The notes under the pieces: model-generated
Told to the model about the DNA's origin: nothing
What the model saw: only the letters and a program-made list of their open reading frames with translations
Database searches by the model: none
Program-made: the position numbers and the translations under genes
Shown: one piece after another, positions 1-6,952 of the stretch
Layout of the letters: each line of letters opens with the position of its first letter
Position numbering within the stretch: position 1 is the first letter of the stretch
DNA from: JADKIH01 sp031427625
GTDB lineage: Bacteria > Bacteroidota > Bacteroidia > AKYH767-A > 2013-40CM-41-45
Assembly (NCBI GenBank): GCA_031427625.1
Contig: JANPNV010000035.1
Coordinates: 1-9,426, forward strand
Length of the DNA: 9,426 nucleotides
Direction of reading: 5' to 3'

Positions 1-1
1 T

Positions 2-142
2 GCCAGCAACCAAGCCATAAACACCCACCGTCATCACAACAGCGATGGTGCTGAGAACCGTGAACTGCGTGACAAATGGGCTGGCCTGCACCGTACCCAA
101 AGTGATGGCGATGATTTCAGCCGACAAAATAAAGTCGGTGCC
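2..142 (-). pseudogene. DUF808 (YedI-like) inner-membrane protein fragment, fused in frame to a transposase
   Basis: These 47 codons continue, with no stop, the transposase frame that starts at 559. They read GTDFILSAEI, then a hydrophobic stretch, then MTVGVYGLVAG, and run off the window edge. From memory this is the conserved middle to late part of DUF808 proteins such as E. coli YedI, where TDFILSAEIVAITLG and TVGVYGLV are hallmark strings. DUF808 proteins are predicted multi-pass inner-membrane proteins of about 300 residues with no settled function. Everything N-terminal to this point in a normal DUF808 protein is missing and replaced by transposase sequence. The segment is about 54% GC by hand count, visibly higher than the surface-protein genes of this window. 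It could be a gene remnant created by deletion or recombination, or an assembly chimera. The family assignment is firm; the state of the gene beyond the window is unknown. Confidence 0.75.
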
Positions 143-559
143 ATCTGCTCCCAGATGATTTTTATTTTGTGAAAATCCATCCAGTGTTTTCCACGCTGTT
201 TCAAAAAGAAGTTTGTACAACAGTTGCGGATATCGAATGCATAGTCCGTTCAACTCATGCGGCAAAGTAAATACCACATGAAAGTATTTTACAGGTAGCA
301 ATTTGGCTGAATGATGTTCGATCCAGCGTTCACGGTTGGTAGCCTGACATTTGGTACAATGCCGGTTACGGCAGGAGTTATAGCTGATTCGTGAATGCTT
401 GCAGTTAGTACACACATCAATATGCCCGCCCATTTGAGCGGTACGGCAATTTAATAATGCATTCAGTGTTTTACTGATATAACCGGTTGGAGAAAACTCT
501 TTCTGGTAGGATGCATTAAATTTTTCGATGATGTGCACCATTTCATAGCGCGGACGCAT
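143..559 (-). pseudogene. IS91-family HUH transposase, N-terminal third only
   Basis: The frame opens at the ATG at 559 (MRPRYEMVHIIEKF) and gives 139 residues before the homology changes. It carries the N-terminal zinc-binding domain of IS91-type transposases: C50-x2-C53, then C63, H67-C68 and C71 in the string CRNRHCTKCQ, followed by the family block KYFHVVFTLPHELN at about residues 91-104. It stops at LGAD, just before the place where IS91 transposases carry the HTWGQ segment and the catalytic HUH motif (HxHC). The metal-binding histidines and catalytic tyrosine are therefore absent and the product cannot act as a rolling-circle transposase. An intact member would be roughly 370-400 residues. 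The start overlaps the natural stop of the upstream recombinase frame as TAATG, which suggests translational coupling, and GGAAAG lies 6 nt upstream of the ATG. The truncation point is the DUF808 junction at 142/143. Confidence 0.85.
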
Positions 560-1457
560 TACAACTTTCCGTATAATGTATCGAACGGACTGTGCGATAC
601 TTTTCCTTTAGGCTACATCACATGTAAATACACCATCGTAGTTAAAATGTTCGAATGCCCGAGAAGATTTTTTATCGTTACGATGTCAATGCCATCTTCA
701 AGCAGATGGGTCGCGTAACTATGCCTGAGGGTATGCATACAAATATTTTCTTTTTTAATTCCTGATTTGGTTACACTCTCACGCATCACCCATTGGATGC
801 CACGTGTTGAATACTGCATTCCTGGTCTCATACCTTCGAATAAATATTTCTTCGGTTGTTCGGCAAAAAGATATTTTTTTAGTCCGGTCACGATGAGTTT
901 AAATAAAGGGACATATCGATCCTTGCGCCCTTTACCGGCACGAACGTGTACCATCATCCGGTCAAAATCTACATCGCCGATTTTAAGGTTTGAAAATTCG
1001 GAAACACGCAGTCCGGTTGAATAAATAAAACAAAGTGCAAGCCGATGCCGCAACAAGGACGGTATTTTAAAAAGCTGTTTATACGCTTCCTTCGACAACA
1101 CCGTTGGAAGTTTATGATTTGCACGAATCGATGGAAGCGCAACCGAGCGATTGCCAAGTCCAATTAGTTTAAAATAAAATCGCAAACCATAAACCGTATG
1201 TTTAAAACTTGATCGCGAGGGAGAAGCCGCAGAGCCTGCCAATTTTCCCAGATAATCCTGAATTTGTTCCGGATCAAGTTGTTCCGGCATACAACCGAAA
1301 TGCAAACTTACAGCCGCAATCCGGGTTGAATAACTCCCTAATGTACTTTCACTTCGATTGAAGATAGCGACTTGTTGTGATAATTTTTCATAAGCGGTTT
1401 TGAAGCCTTCTACATGGTTGCACGCTTCAGCAATAATGGTTAATTGTTTTTTTTCAT
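559..1457 (-). pseudogene. Full extent of the tyrosine recombinase locus, with an A8 frame break and an internal TAG
   Basis: The recombinase frame is open from 1461 down to 616 without a usable ATG in its first 47 codons. The nearest good start, ATG at 1455-1457, is followed by eight A residues (T-run at 1447-1454 on the plus strand) and lies in another frame; nine A residues would give MKKKQLTIIAEA in frame. After the TAG at 613-615 the frame continues PKGKVSHSPFDTLYGKL and ends in TAA at 559-561, which overlaps the transposase ATG. Repairing both points gives a protein of about 298 residues, the usual size of an XerC/D-like recombinase. A tail of the type HSPFDTLY is, from memory, typical of recombinases paired with IS91 transposases, which supports TAG being a mutated sense codon (CAG is the simplest source). 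Either this is a pseudogene, or it is expressed by slippage and readthrough; the sequence alone does not decide. Confidence 0.7.
613..1305 (-). CDS. Tyrosine recombinase (phage integrase/XerC-D family), interrupted at both ends
   Basis: This is the longest uninterrupted reading of the recombinase: 230 residues if the TTG at 1305 is used as start. Such enzymes cut and rejoin DNA at specific sites through a 3'-phosphotyrosine link. The catalytic set is complete: R100 in STGLRVSEF, K125 in GKGRKDRYVP, H191 and R194 in HTLRHSYATH, H217 in LLGHSN, and the nucleophile Y226 in TTMVYLHV. Residues 1 to about 50 are the end of the N-terminal core-binding (SAM-like) domain. The TTG start is unlikely to be the true one, because the same frame stays open with family-like sequence back to 1446. 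The stop is a TAG four residues after the catalytic tyrosine, and the frame then continues for 17 plausible residues to a TAA. The neighbour downstream is an IS91 transposase. I expect it to belong to that element and not to the XerCD chromosome-dimer system. Confidence 0.8.
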   Translation of the reverse strand: MHFGCMPEQLDPEQIQDYLGKLAGSAASPSRSSFKHTVYGLRFYFKLIGLGNRSVALPSIRANHKLPTVLSKEAYKQLFKIPSLLRHRLALCFIYSTGLRVSEFSNLKIGDVDFDRMMVHVRAGKGRKDRYVPLFKLIVTGLKKYLFAEQPKKYLFEGMRPGMQYSTRGIQWVMRESVTKSGIKKENICMHTLRHSYATHLLEDGIDIVTIKNLLGHSNILTTMVYLHVM

Positions 1458-1537
1458 GACATTAAGTTTTATATTACATCCATGAAAGTAAACATTGCAA
1501 AGCTACGCCGGCTAAATCCGGGGTTTTGTGCAACATT

Positions 1538-1652
1538 GGGTTAAATGAAATGGCTGGGATATTGCCTGGCGGCTCGATCTGTTAATTTTTAAATTATTGT
1601 ATGAGCCGCCAAAGGAAAGTTATAGCTTCGAACTCCGCCACTTCATTAACCC
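1538..1652. repeat. Nested imperfect inverted repeat at the upstream end of the IS91-like element
   Basis: The outer arms are GGGTTAAATGAAATGGC (1538-1554) and GCCACTTCATTAACCC (1637-1652), which pair with one bulged base and one mismatch. The inner arms TGGCGGCTC (1567-1575) and GAGCCGCCA (1603-1611) pair perfectly around a 27-nt AT-rich loop. As single-stranded DNA this would fold into a long hairpin with an internal loop. It lies about 80 bp upstream of the recombinase ATG, outside any gene. Subterminal hairpins mark the ends of HUH elements, so this may be the terminus (terIS) end, or a recombination site for the tyrosine recombinase. A terminator role is less likely because no T-run follows either arm. 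Confidence 0.7.
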
Positions 1653-1972
1653 GGACGCTTTGCGAATAATCGAATTTTATTTTCGTTAGCTCAACAAGAT
1701 CTGTAGTAATATTCTATTTGAGGAGTTTCTATTAAGTAACTAAGCACATTTAATGCTATCATAAAACAAACAATTCGAATATTTATTTGGAAGGAGCTCA
1801 TGCATAGTATTCAATTGTATTTTTCGGATAGAGTTTTGGTAGTGAGTTATTATAATTAAATAATTATTCCTTATTGCAATGGGAAATAATATACATATGA
1901 TTAATTAATTATCGCGAAACATATACTTCATTTAATAAATTAATGTAGGTGTTGTGTTCTTAAGTAAAAAAT
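1653..1972. other. AT-rich intergenic stretch without a recognisable gene
   Basis: About 320 bases between the mobile element and the terminator of the large surface-protein gene. It is strongly AT-rich, especially 1840-1970, with runs such as TTATTATAATTAAATAATTATT. The only short reading frame with a ribosome-binding-like AAGGAG is a 19-codon frame starting at 1800 on the plus strand, which I do not call. I see no tRNA, no clear promoter of the Bacteroidota TAnnTTTG type and no long repeat. Confidence 0.5.
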
Positions 1973-2007
1973 AAAAAAGCTTGCAAAATTATCTTGCAGG
2001 CTTTTTT
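1973..2007 (-). terminator. Intrinsic terminator of the 1612-residue surface-protein gene
   Basis: Read on the minus strand, the stem is AAAAAAGCcTGCAA, the loop is about 7 nt, and the return arm is TTGCAaGCTTTTTT, with one internal C/A mismatch. A further T-rich tract follows. It begins 23 bp after the TAA of the large gene at 2031. The A-tract on the other side could also serve transcription coming from the plus strand. Confidence 0.8.
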
Positions 2008-2030
2008 CAATCCCAATTTATACCAATTAA

Positions 2031-5000
2031 TTACTCAATTATTAATCTTAAAATTTGATCTTTTGTTTGTTGTGATTTCAGAATGATGAAATACATTCCT
2101 TTACTTGTATTTCCAAGTTCAATCTCTTTTGTGTTTCTTCCTTTTATTCCATGGATGTTTTCATCTATTATTATTTTTCCAATAATGTCTACAATCTTCA
2201 GAGAGTAAGTTTCATTTGTTACAGAGGAAAATTCAATCGTAGTACTACCATGGGATGGATTTGGAAAAGCTTTCATGAATTCTGTCGCTTCAATTACCTC
2301 TTGATTACCCGAAGTAGAGTTGCTGATTTTACAAGTTAAATTAACAGTAACAGCCAGAGTTTTTGCAGCAGATGAGCCGCATGAGTTTACTGCGACTACA
2401 GAAAGAGTTGCGGAATAGCTTGAGGCTGTAGTATAATTTACTGTAATGTTTCTTGTTCCTTGTCCGCTGGCAATTGTTGCTCCACCTGTAATGCTCCATG
2501 TATAGGATATTGCACCGCTAACGCTGCTTATGGAATAAGCAAGTGTCTGACTTTTACAAACATTATTTGAACCAGTTATGCTGCCTGGTTTAGCAGGGGC
2601 ATTTTGAATGTTCACGTTATAAGAAACGTCGTTGCTATTTCCTTTGCAGTTTGAAGCCAACACTTTTACTTTTTGACTTCCGGTATATCCGGCTGGTATA
2701 TTGACTACAATACATGTAGTGCCTTGTCCGGAAACAATTGTTAACGGTGAACTACTGCTTCCATAAATGCTCCAGATATAATTTGTTGCATAAGTAACCG
2801 GTGTAATGCAATAGGTTCCTGTTGCAGGTAATGCATTTGAACAAAATGATGAAGGTCCTGAAATTGGTCCTGGAGTCGCAGGTTTTACTGGAAGAACAGG
2901 AATATTCAGGCATGAATTAGCACCAGCTCCACATGAATTTACGGCTTTAACACAGATGAAATTTCCAGAGTATTTCGTGCTAAAAGAAACTGTAATGCAT
3001 GGACCGGTGGAAGTGCCTGTTATTCCGCTTGGTAAAGTCCATATATAAGATGTCGCTCCTGCTACTGGTGCAACGCAGTAAACTACTCCTGATTGTCCTT
3101 TACAAGCCCCTGCAGGTCCTGAAATTGGATCTGGTGTTGGTGGTACAGACCCTCCTGAACCTACATTAACAGATACTGTTCCTGTACAATTATTCAGATC
3201 TGTAATTGTAACAATATAATTTCCTGTTGATAATGCTGTCGCAGTTTGAGAAGTTTGTCCGCCGGGCTGCCAGTTAAATGTATATCCCGGTGTTCCGCCA
3301 ATTGGCGTAACTGTAGCTGTGCCATTAATCTGATTACATGTTTCTGGAGAAGATCCTGGTGTACCGGTTATTTTTGTCGGTTGACTAATATTTATAGTTT
3401 TTGATGCGATACAATTATTTTGATCACTTATCTCGAAATAACGCATTCCGGAATTAACGCCACAAAATATTCCTGTTCCGGTATATGCTGGAGTTCCACC
3501 GGTAGCTGAAACAGTAACACATGTACTGCCGCCGTAACAAGATATTGATCCGGGTGTAACAAATATGTTCAGAGCGGTTGGCTCAAGGATAGTCTGAGAA
3601 CAAGTGATTGAACTGCATTTGTCAGTGACGGTAAGTGTGTACATGCCTGGGTTGAGGCCGGAAACAGCTGGCATGTTTCCTACTTCGACATTGCTCGTAT
3701 TTTTCCATGAATAAATAATACCACCATTTGAATTGCTTACTGATCCTGCACCGACTGACCCTTTATCGCCAAAACAAGGAGCATCAGTATGTGTGCATGC
3801 AGTCATGCTTAACGCAGCTGGCTGATTGATTGTGATTGTTGTTGATCCTGTACATCCATTGTTATCAGTTACATTAAAAGTATACGTTCCGACAGCATAA
3901 CTATTTAATGTTCCGATACCTGATGTGTAAATTCCTGAACCACCTGTTGCTTGAACCACTACACTTGTATTTCCTCCATTACACATTATTGTGCCTGGAA
4001 CTGCATTTACACTAATAGGAGTAAGTACTGTGAGATTTGTAGTAATAGCACTATCGCAACCTTGTGAATTAAGAATATGAGTTATGTATGTTCCTGATGT
4101 GTTTTTTGATGTTCCTCCGGGAAGCATATAACTCTGTCCATTACAAATTGTAATATTAGATGTGTTTGAGCTGCTGTATTTAATAGTCAGTTCAACAGTA
4201 GCTGTAGAATCACAACCGGCAGCATTGATAAATCCTGTCGATGTGTATGATCCTGAAGTTGTATGCGGAACGCTATTCCATGTGTAAGAATTACAAGCCG
4301 TCACCGGAGTAGAGGATGTTGATGAATTTTTGATAGTCAGAACAACAGTTGCTGATGAATCGCAACCGGCAGCATTGGTAAATCCTGTCGATGTGTATGA
4401 TCCGGAAGTAGTATGCGGAATACCGTTCCAAGTAAACGTATTACAAGCCGTCACCGGAGTAGAGGATGTCGATGAATAGTTGATTGTCACATGTGCCGTA
4501 ACCATACTGTCACATCCGTATATTGAAGAATAAGTATGAGAATAATCACCGGATATTGTTACAGATCCACCCCATGGCAATAAATAGCTATTGCATTCTG
4601 TGATTGAATAGTCAGTATTAAAAATAGGATGGATAGTAATTGTAAGGCTATCATTTACTACCGGACAAACACCAGCAACATCTGGGTTGAGAAAAAGTTT
4701 TACTGAACCATTTGATATGTCATTAATTCCCGGATTATAGTTCGTGCTTATTAAAGCAGAGTTTCCAAAAGTGCCATCACCAGATGAAGTCCAAGTTCCT
4801 GATGCTATTCCTCCTATGACACTTCCATTTAATAAGGCTGTTTGATTTGCGCAAATAGTCTGATCGCTTCCTGCATCTGCTGTAGGAATTGTATCCACTG
4901 TTATGTTGATGTAGCTTGTATCGCGGGTACAAACAAAATCAGGATTGTAAATTCCCACGAGGTAAAGAGTAACAACAGTTTGTGATTCTGAAGGGGCAGG

Positions 5001-6869
5001 AATGTAAGTTGCATTAAGCGTATTGCGATCCGGAATAAATGTGCCAAGTCCACCGTTCCACAAAGCACCTGTTGCATCACCCGTAATTATTCCATTAAGA
5101 TCAACTGATCCATTAATACAAGCATGAATGTCAGGGCCTGCATATACAGTAGTAATTCTGTCAACGTGAATTTTTATTGAATCTGTAACACTAGGACAGG
5201 TAGCTGTTGCATCAGAAGATAAATACAATGTAATTGTTGTTCCTATTTCAGAGGGTACATGAGCATAATCTGTAATAAGTGTATTTCTGTCAGGGCTGAA
5301 ATTTCCAAGTCCGCCCGACCAATGACCACTACTGGCGCCATTGAGGATTATACCATTAAGTCCTACAATTCCGCCTTCACATACATGAATGTCGGGGCCT
5401 GCATCAACAAAAACATTTGTGACCGTTATCTGAACTAGGTCTGAATCAGGCAGACAAACGCTTGTTGAAGGATCAGAAACAAAATATAAATTAACTGTTG
5501 ATCCGTTTTCCGATGCATCAGGAGTATAGGTAGCATTGGCAGCTGATCTGTCTGGAGAGAAGGTTCCAAGTCCGCCGGACCAATGTCCGGATGTTGCACC
5601 GTGTATTACGGAACCATTAAGAGTGATTGTTCCATTCGCGCAAATAGACTGCGAAGTTCCTGCTTCCATTAATGGAAACTGGTCGACGAAAATATCAATC
5701 TGGTCTGCATAAATCGGACAAACATTATCACCTACATCAGGAATAAGGAGAAGTGAAACTGTAGTGCCTGTTTCTGAAGGATCCGGTGTGTAATCGGCCA
5801 CAAGTGAATTTCTTGATGGAGTAAAGGTGCCTAAACCTCCAACCCATTCAGCAGGAATTGGAATTCCTGTAATTATTCCATTGAGAGAAATGATTCCATT
5901 TTCACATACATGAATATCAGGACCGGCATTAACATAGGAATATTCATCAACAGTAATATTTATAAAATCTGAATCAGCATCACATCCATTTCCTGGATTA
6001 TCAGATACCAGATAAAGTGTAACGATTGTTCCGGCTTCAGAAATATGTGGAGTATATGTTGCGGTAGGTGAATTTCTATTTGGTCCGACAATGCCAAGCC
6101 CACCAGTCCAATGTCCTGTTGTTGTTCCACCGGAAATAACTCCATTAAGACCTACAAATCCATCAGTACACACATGTATATCAGGACCGGCATCAACAAT
6201 TACAGGATTCGCGCAACCGCAGGTGCTAACGTTTATTTCGATAAATTCATTTAATCCGCTGTTGCAATTAGAGTCCTGAACAAAATTGAGTGTATACGTT
6301 TGTGTTGTTAAAGGGGAAACGGTTATAGAAGTATCCGATGCATAACATGTTCCGGTAAAATTATTTGAATTATCTGTGTATTGATAATTGAAAGGAGCTA
6401 TTCCAAAAAATGAAAGAGTTAAGTCTACAGGTGAACCCGAACAAATGCTTGAAGCGGATGCGGCAATTGTGCCTGTTGGATTTGCATAGACAAAAATCCG
6501 AAAAGTATCAGACGCCGCTGTATCATGTCCGGGGCCATCCCAATCGTCAGTGGTTGCAATTATTATTATTGTGTCGCCGGCTTCGGTGACATCTGCTGTA
6601 TAATCGATATGGAAATCAGATAAAGTATTTCCTGCGTTACTGAAATTTAATGGATTTCCGCCAGACCAGTTTACGGTTGTTGCATTTCCGCCTATTGAAA
6701 CGTTTAGTGTTGTAATTCCATCGACACATGATGTAATGAAAGCCCCTCCGCTGATAGTTGGTTGAGTGACTTGTCCCTTCGAACTAATTATATTGCTTGT
6801 AATGAATAAAAACACCATCAGTATATGTGTAAGTAAACTGATTTTAATGCTGTGTAAATTTGGTTTCAT
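2031..6869 (-). CDS. Giant T9SS-exported repeat protein, probable surface adhesin (1612 aa)
   Basis: A signal peptide covers about residues 1-33 (hydrophobic core LLTHILMVFLFIT). Residues about 34-224 look like divergent PKD/Ig-like domains. Six PKD-like repeats of 87-89 residues begin at 225, 313, 401, 488, 575 and 664, each with AGPDIHVC, LNG, W-x-GGLG, PDRNTL-x-A-x-Y-x-P and a second cysteine near the end. Residues about 750-947 hold four CNxxxW...GCDS repeats. SprB-like repeats with the C-x-G...GG...YT-x-x-x-TD pattern follow to about 1240. Three PKD-like domains starting PGPISGP or similar occupy about 1241-1513. Residues about 1525-1612 are a type A T9SS sorting domain (AFPNPSHG..., KGMYFIILKS). 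The protein should cross the outer membrane by T9SS, lose its C-terminal domain and be anchored or released. No enzyme domain is visible, so adhesion or a structural surface role is inferred. The start is supported by the signal peptide placement; the gene lies 83 bp after its neighbour and ends in a terminator. Confidence 0.9.
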   Translation of the reverse strand: MKPNLHSIKISLLTHILMVFLFITSNIISSKGQVTQPTISGGAFITSCVDGITTLNVSIGGNATTVNWSGGNPLNFSNAGNTLSDFHIDYTADVTEAGDTIIIIATTDDWDGPGHDTAASDTFRIFVYANPTGTIAASASSICSGSPVDLTLSFFGIAPFNYQYTDNSNNFTGTCYASDTSITVSPLTTQTYTLNFVQDSNCNSGLNEFIEINVSTCGCANPVIVDAGPDIHVCTDGFVGLNGVISGGTTTGHWTGGLGIVGPNRNSPTATYTPHISEAGTIVTLYLVSDNPGNGCDADSDFINITVDEYSYVNAGPDIHVCENGIISLNGIITGIPIPAEWVGGLGTFTPSRNSLVADYTPDPSETGTTVSLLLIPDVGDNVCPIYADQIDIFVDQFPLMEAGTSQSICANGTITLNGSVIHGATSGHWSGGLGTFSPDRSAANATYTPDASENGSTVNLYFVSDPSTSVCLPDSDLVQITVTNVFVDAGPDIHVCEGGIVGLNGIILNGASSGHWSGGLGNFSPDRNTLITDYAHVPSEIGTTITLYLSSDATATCPSVTDSIKIHVDRITTVYAGPDIHACINGSVDLNGIITGDATGALWNGGLGTFIPDRNTLNATYIPAPSESQTVVTLYLVGIYNPDFVCTRDTSYINITVDTIPTADAGSDQTICANQTALLNGSVIGGIASGTWTSSGDGTFGNSALISTNYNPGINDISNGSVKLFLNPDVAGVCPVVNDSLTITIHPIFNTDYSITECNSYLLPWGGSVTISGDYSHTYSSIYGCDSMVTAHVTINYSSTSSTPVTACNTFTWNGIPHTTSGSYTSTGFTNAAGCDSSATVVLTIKNSSTSSTPVTACNSYTWNSVPHTTSGSYTSTGFINAAGCDSTATVELTIKYSSSNTSNITICNGQSYMLPGGTSKNTSGTYITHILNSQGCDSAITTNLTVLTPISVNAVPGTIMCNGGNTSVVVQATGGSGIYTSGIGTLNSYAVGTYTFNVTDNNGCTGSTTITINQPAALSMTACTHTDAPCFGDKGSVGAGSVSNSNGGIIYSWKNTSNVEVGNMPAVSGLNPGMYTLTVTDKCSSITCSQTILEPTALNIFVTPGSISCYGGSTCVTVSATGGTPAYTGTGIFCGVNSGMRYFEISDQNNCIASKTINISQPTKITGTPGSSPETCNQINGTATVTPIGGTPGYTFNWQPGGQTSQTATALSTGNYIVTITDLNNCTGTVSVNVGSGGSVPPTPDPISGPAGACKGQSGVVYCVAPVAGATSYIWTLPSGITGTSTGPCITVSFSTKYSGNFICVKAVNSCGAGANSCLNIPVLPVKPATPGPISGPSSFCSNALPATGTYCITPVTYATNYIWSIYGSSSSPLTIVSGQGTTCIVVNIPAGYTGSQKVKVLASNCKGNSNDVSYNVNIQNAPAKPGSITGSNNVCKSQTLAYSISSVSGAISYTWSITGGATIASGQGTRNITVNYTTASSYSATLSVVAVNSCGSSAAKTLAVTVNLTCKISNSTSGNQEVIEATEFMKAFPNPSHGSTTIEFSSVTNETYSLKIVDIIGKIIIDENIHGIKGRNTKEIELGNTSKGMYFIILKSQQTKDQILRLIIE
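4176..4475 (-). repeat. Near-identical 150-bp tandem duplication inside the large surface gene
   Basis: Two adjacent 150-bp units, 4326-4475 and 4176-4325, encode residues 799-848 and 849-898. Both begin SSTSSTPVTACN and contain the string HTTSGSYTSTGF, with few differences between them. Identity persists at DNA level: for example, ACAAGCCGTCACCGGAGTAG occurs in both units exactly 150 bp apart. The flanking members of the same repeat type, before 799 and after 898, are much more diverged, so these two arose by a recent duplication or are kept alike by recombination. Confidence 0.9.
4625..6197 (-). repeat. Six 87-89-residue cysteine-paired PKD-like repeats
   Basis: Protein-level tandem repeats start at residues 225, 313, 401, 488, 575 and 664 of the large gene. 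Each unit opens with an AGPDI-type block and a cysteine, then has LNG, a W followed by GGLG, a PDRN block, Y-x-P, and closes with a second cysteine and a final beta strand such as INITVD. The sixth unit is the most diverged (WTSSGDGTFGN in place of the GGLG/PDRN blocks). The regular spacing of two cysteines per unit suggests one disulfide per domain. The same repeat occurs in the neighbouring 291-residue protein. Confidence 0.85.
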
Positions 6870-6952
6870 TTGATGTAGTATTGTACTTTATTTATTAAAA
6901 ATCCTTTTCACTATTAATTTCTGAGAATAGATTTATAGTATTTTTTATTTTA

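Larger units (their letters stand above)
143..1656 (-). mobile_element. Degraded IS91-like element with a tyrosine recombinase and HUH transposase
   Basis: The element reads, along the minus strand, from a nested inverted repeat (1538-1652) through a tyrosine recombinase (559-1457) to a truncated IS91 transposase (143-559). The two genes share a TAATG stop/start overlap, so they look like one operon. From family knowledge, some IS91-type elements carry a tyrosine recombinase gene upstream of the HUH transposase. The oriIS-proximal 3' end is missing because the transposase is cut at 143. The upstream boundary is my estimate, set just beyond the outer arm of the inverted repeat; no target-site signature is clear. 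IS91 elements do not make target duplications, so none is expected. There are lesions in both genes, so the copy is probably immobile unless helped in trans. Confidence 0.7.

Noticed and set aside
613..1305. Housekeeping XerC/XerD recombinase
   Set aside because: The gene is coupled to an IS91 transposase and carries an out-of-frame start and an internal stop, which would be unexpected for a conserved chromosome-dimer resolution gene.
1482..1544. Plus-strand 20-codon frame MKVNIAKLRR… upstream of the recombinase
   Set aside because: It overlaps the presumed upstream region of the mobile element and is too short to support; its presence is expected by chance.
1538..1652. Integron attC site next to an integron integrase
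   Set aside because: The left arm contains GTTAAAT, which fits the R' core GTTRRRY, but the right arm does not fit RYYYAAC and no cassette array follows. I also see no IntI-specific insertion in the recombinase, so the inverted repeat is better read as an end of the IS91-like element.
1800..1859. Small plus-strand reading frame (19 codons, MHSIQLYF…) after an AAGGAG
   Set aside because: It is very short and sits in AT-rich sequence. Bacteroidota rely little on Shine-Dalgarno signals, and no homology is recognisable.
2031..6869. CRISPR array or non-coding satellite in the repetitive region
   Set aside because: The repeats are codon-periodic (150 bp, about 264 bp) inside one uninterrupted reading frame with a signal peptide and sorting domain, so they are protein repeats.
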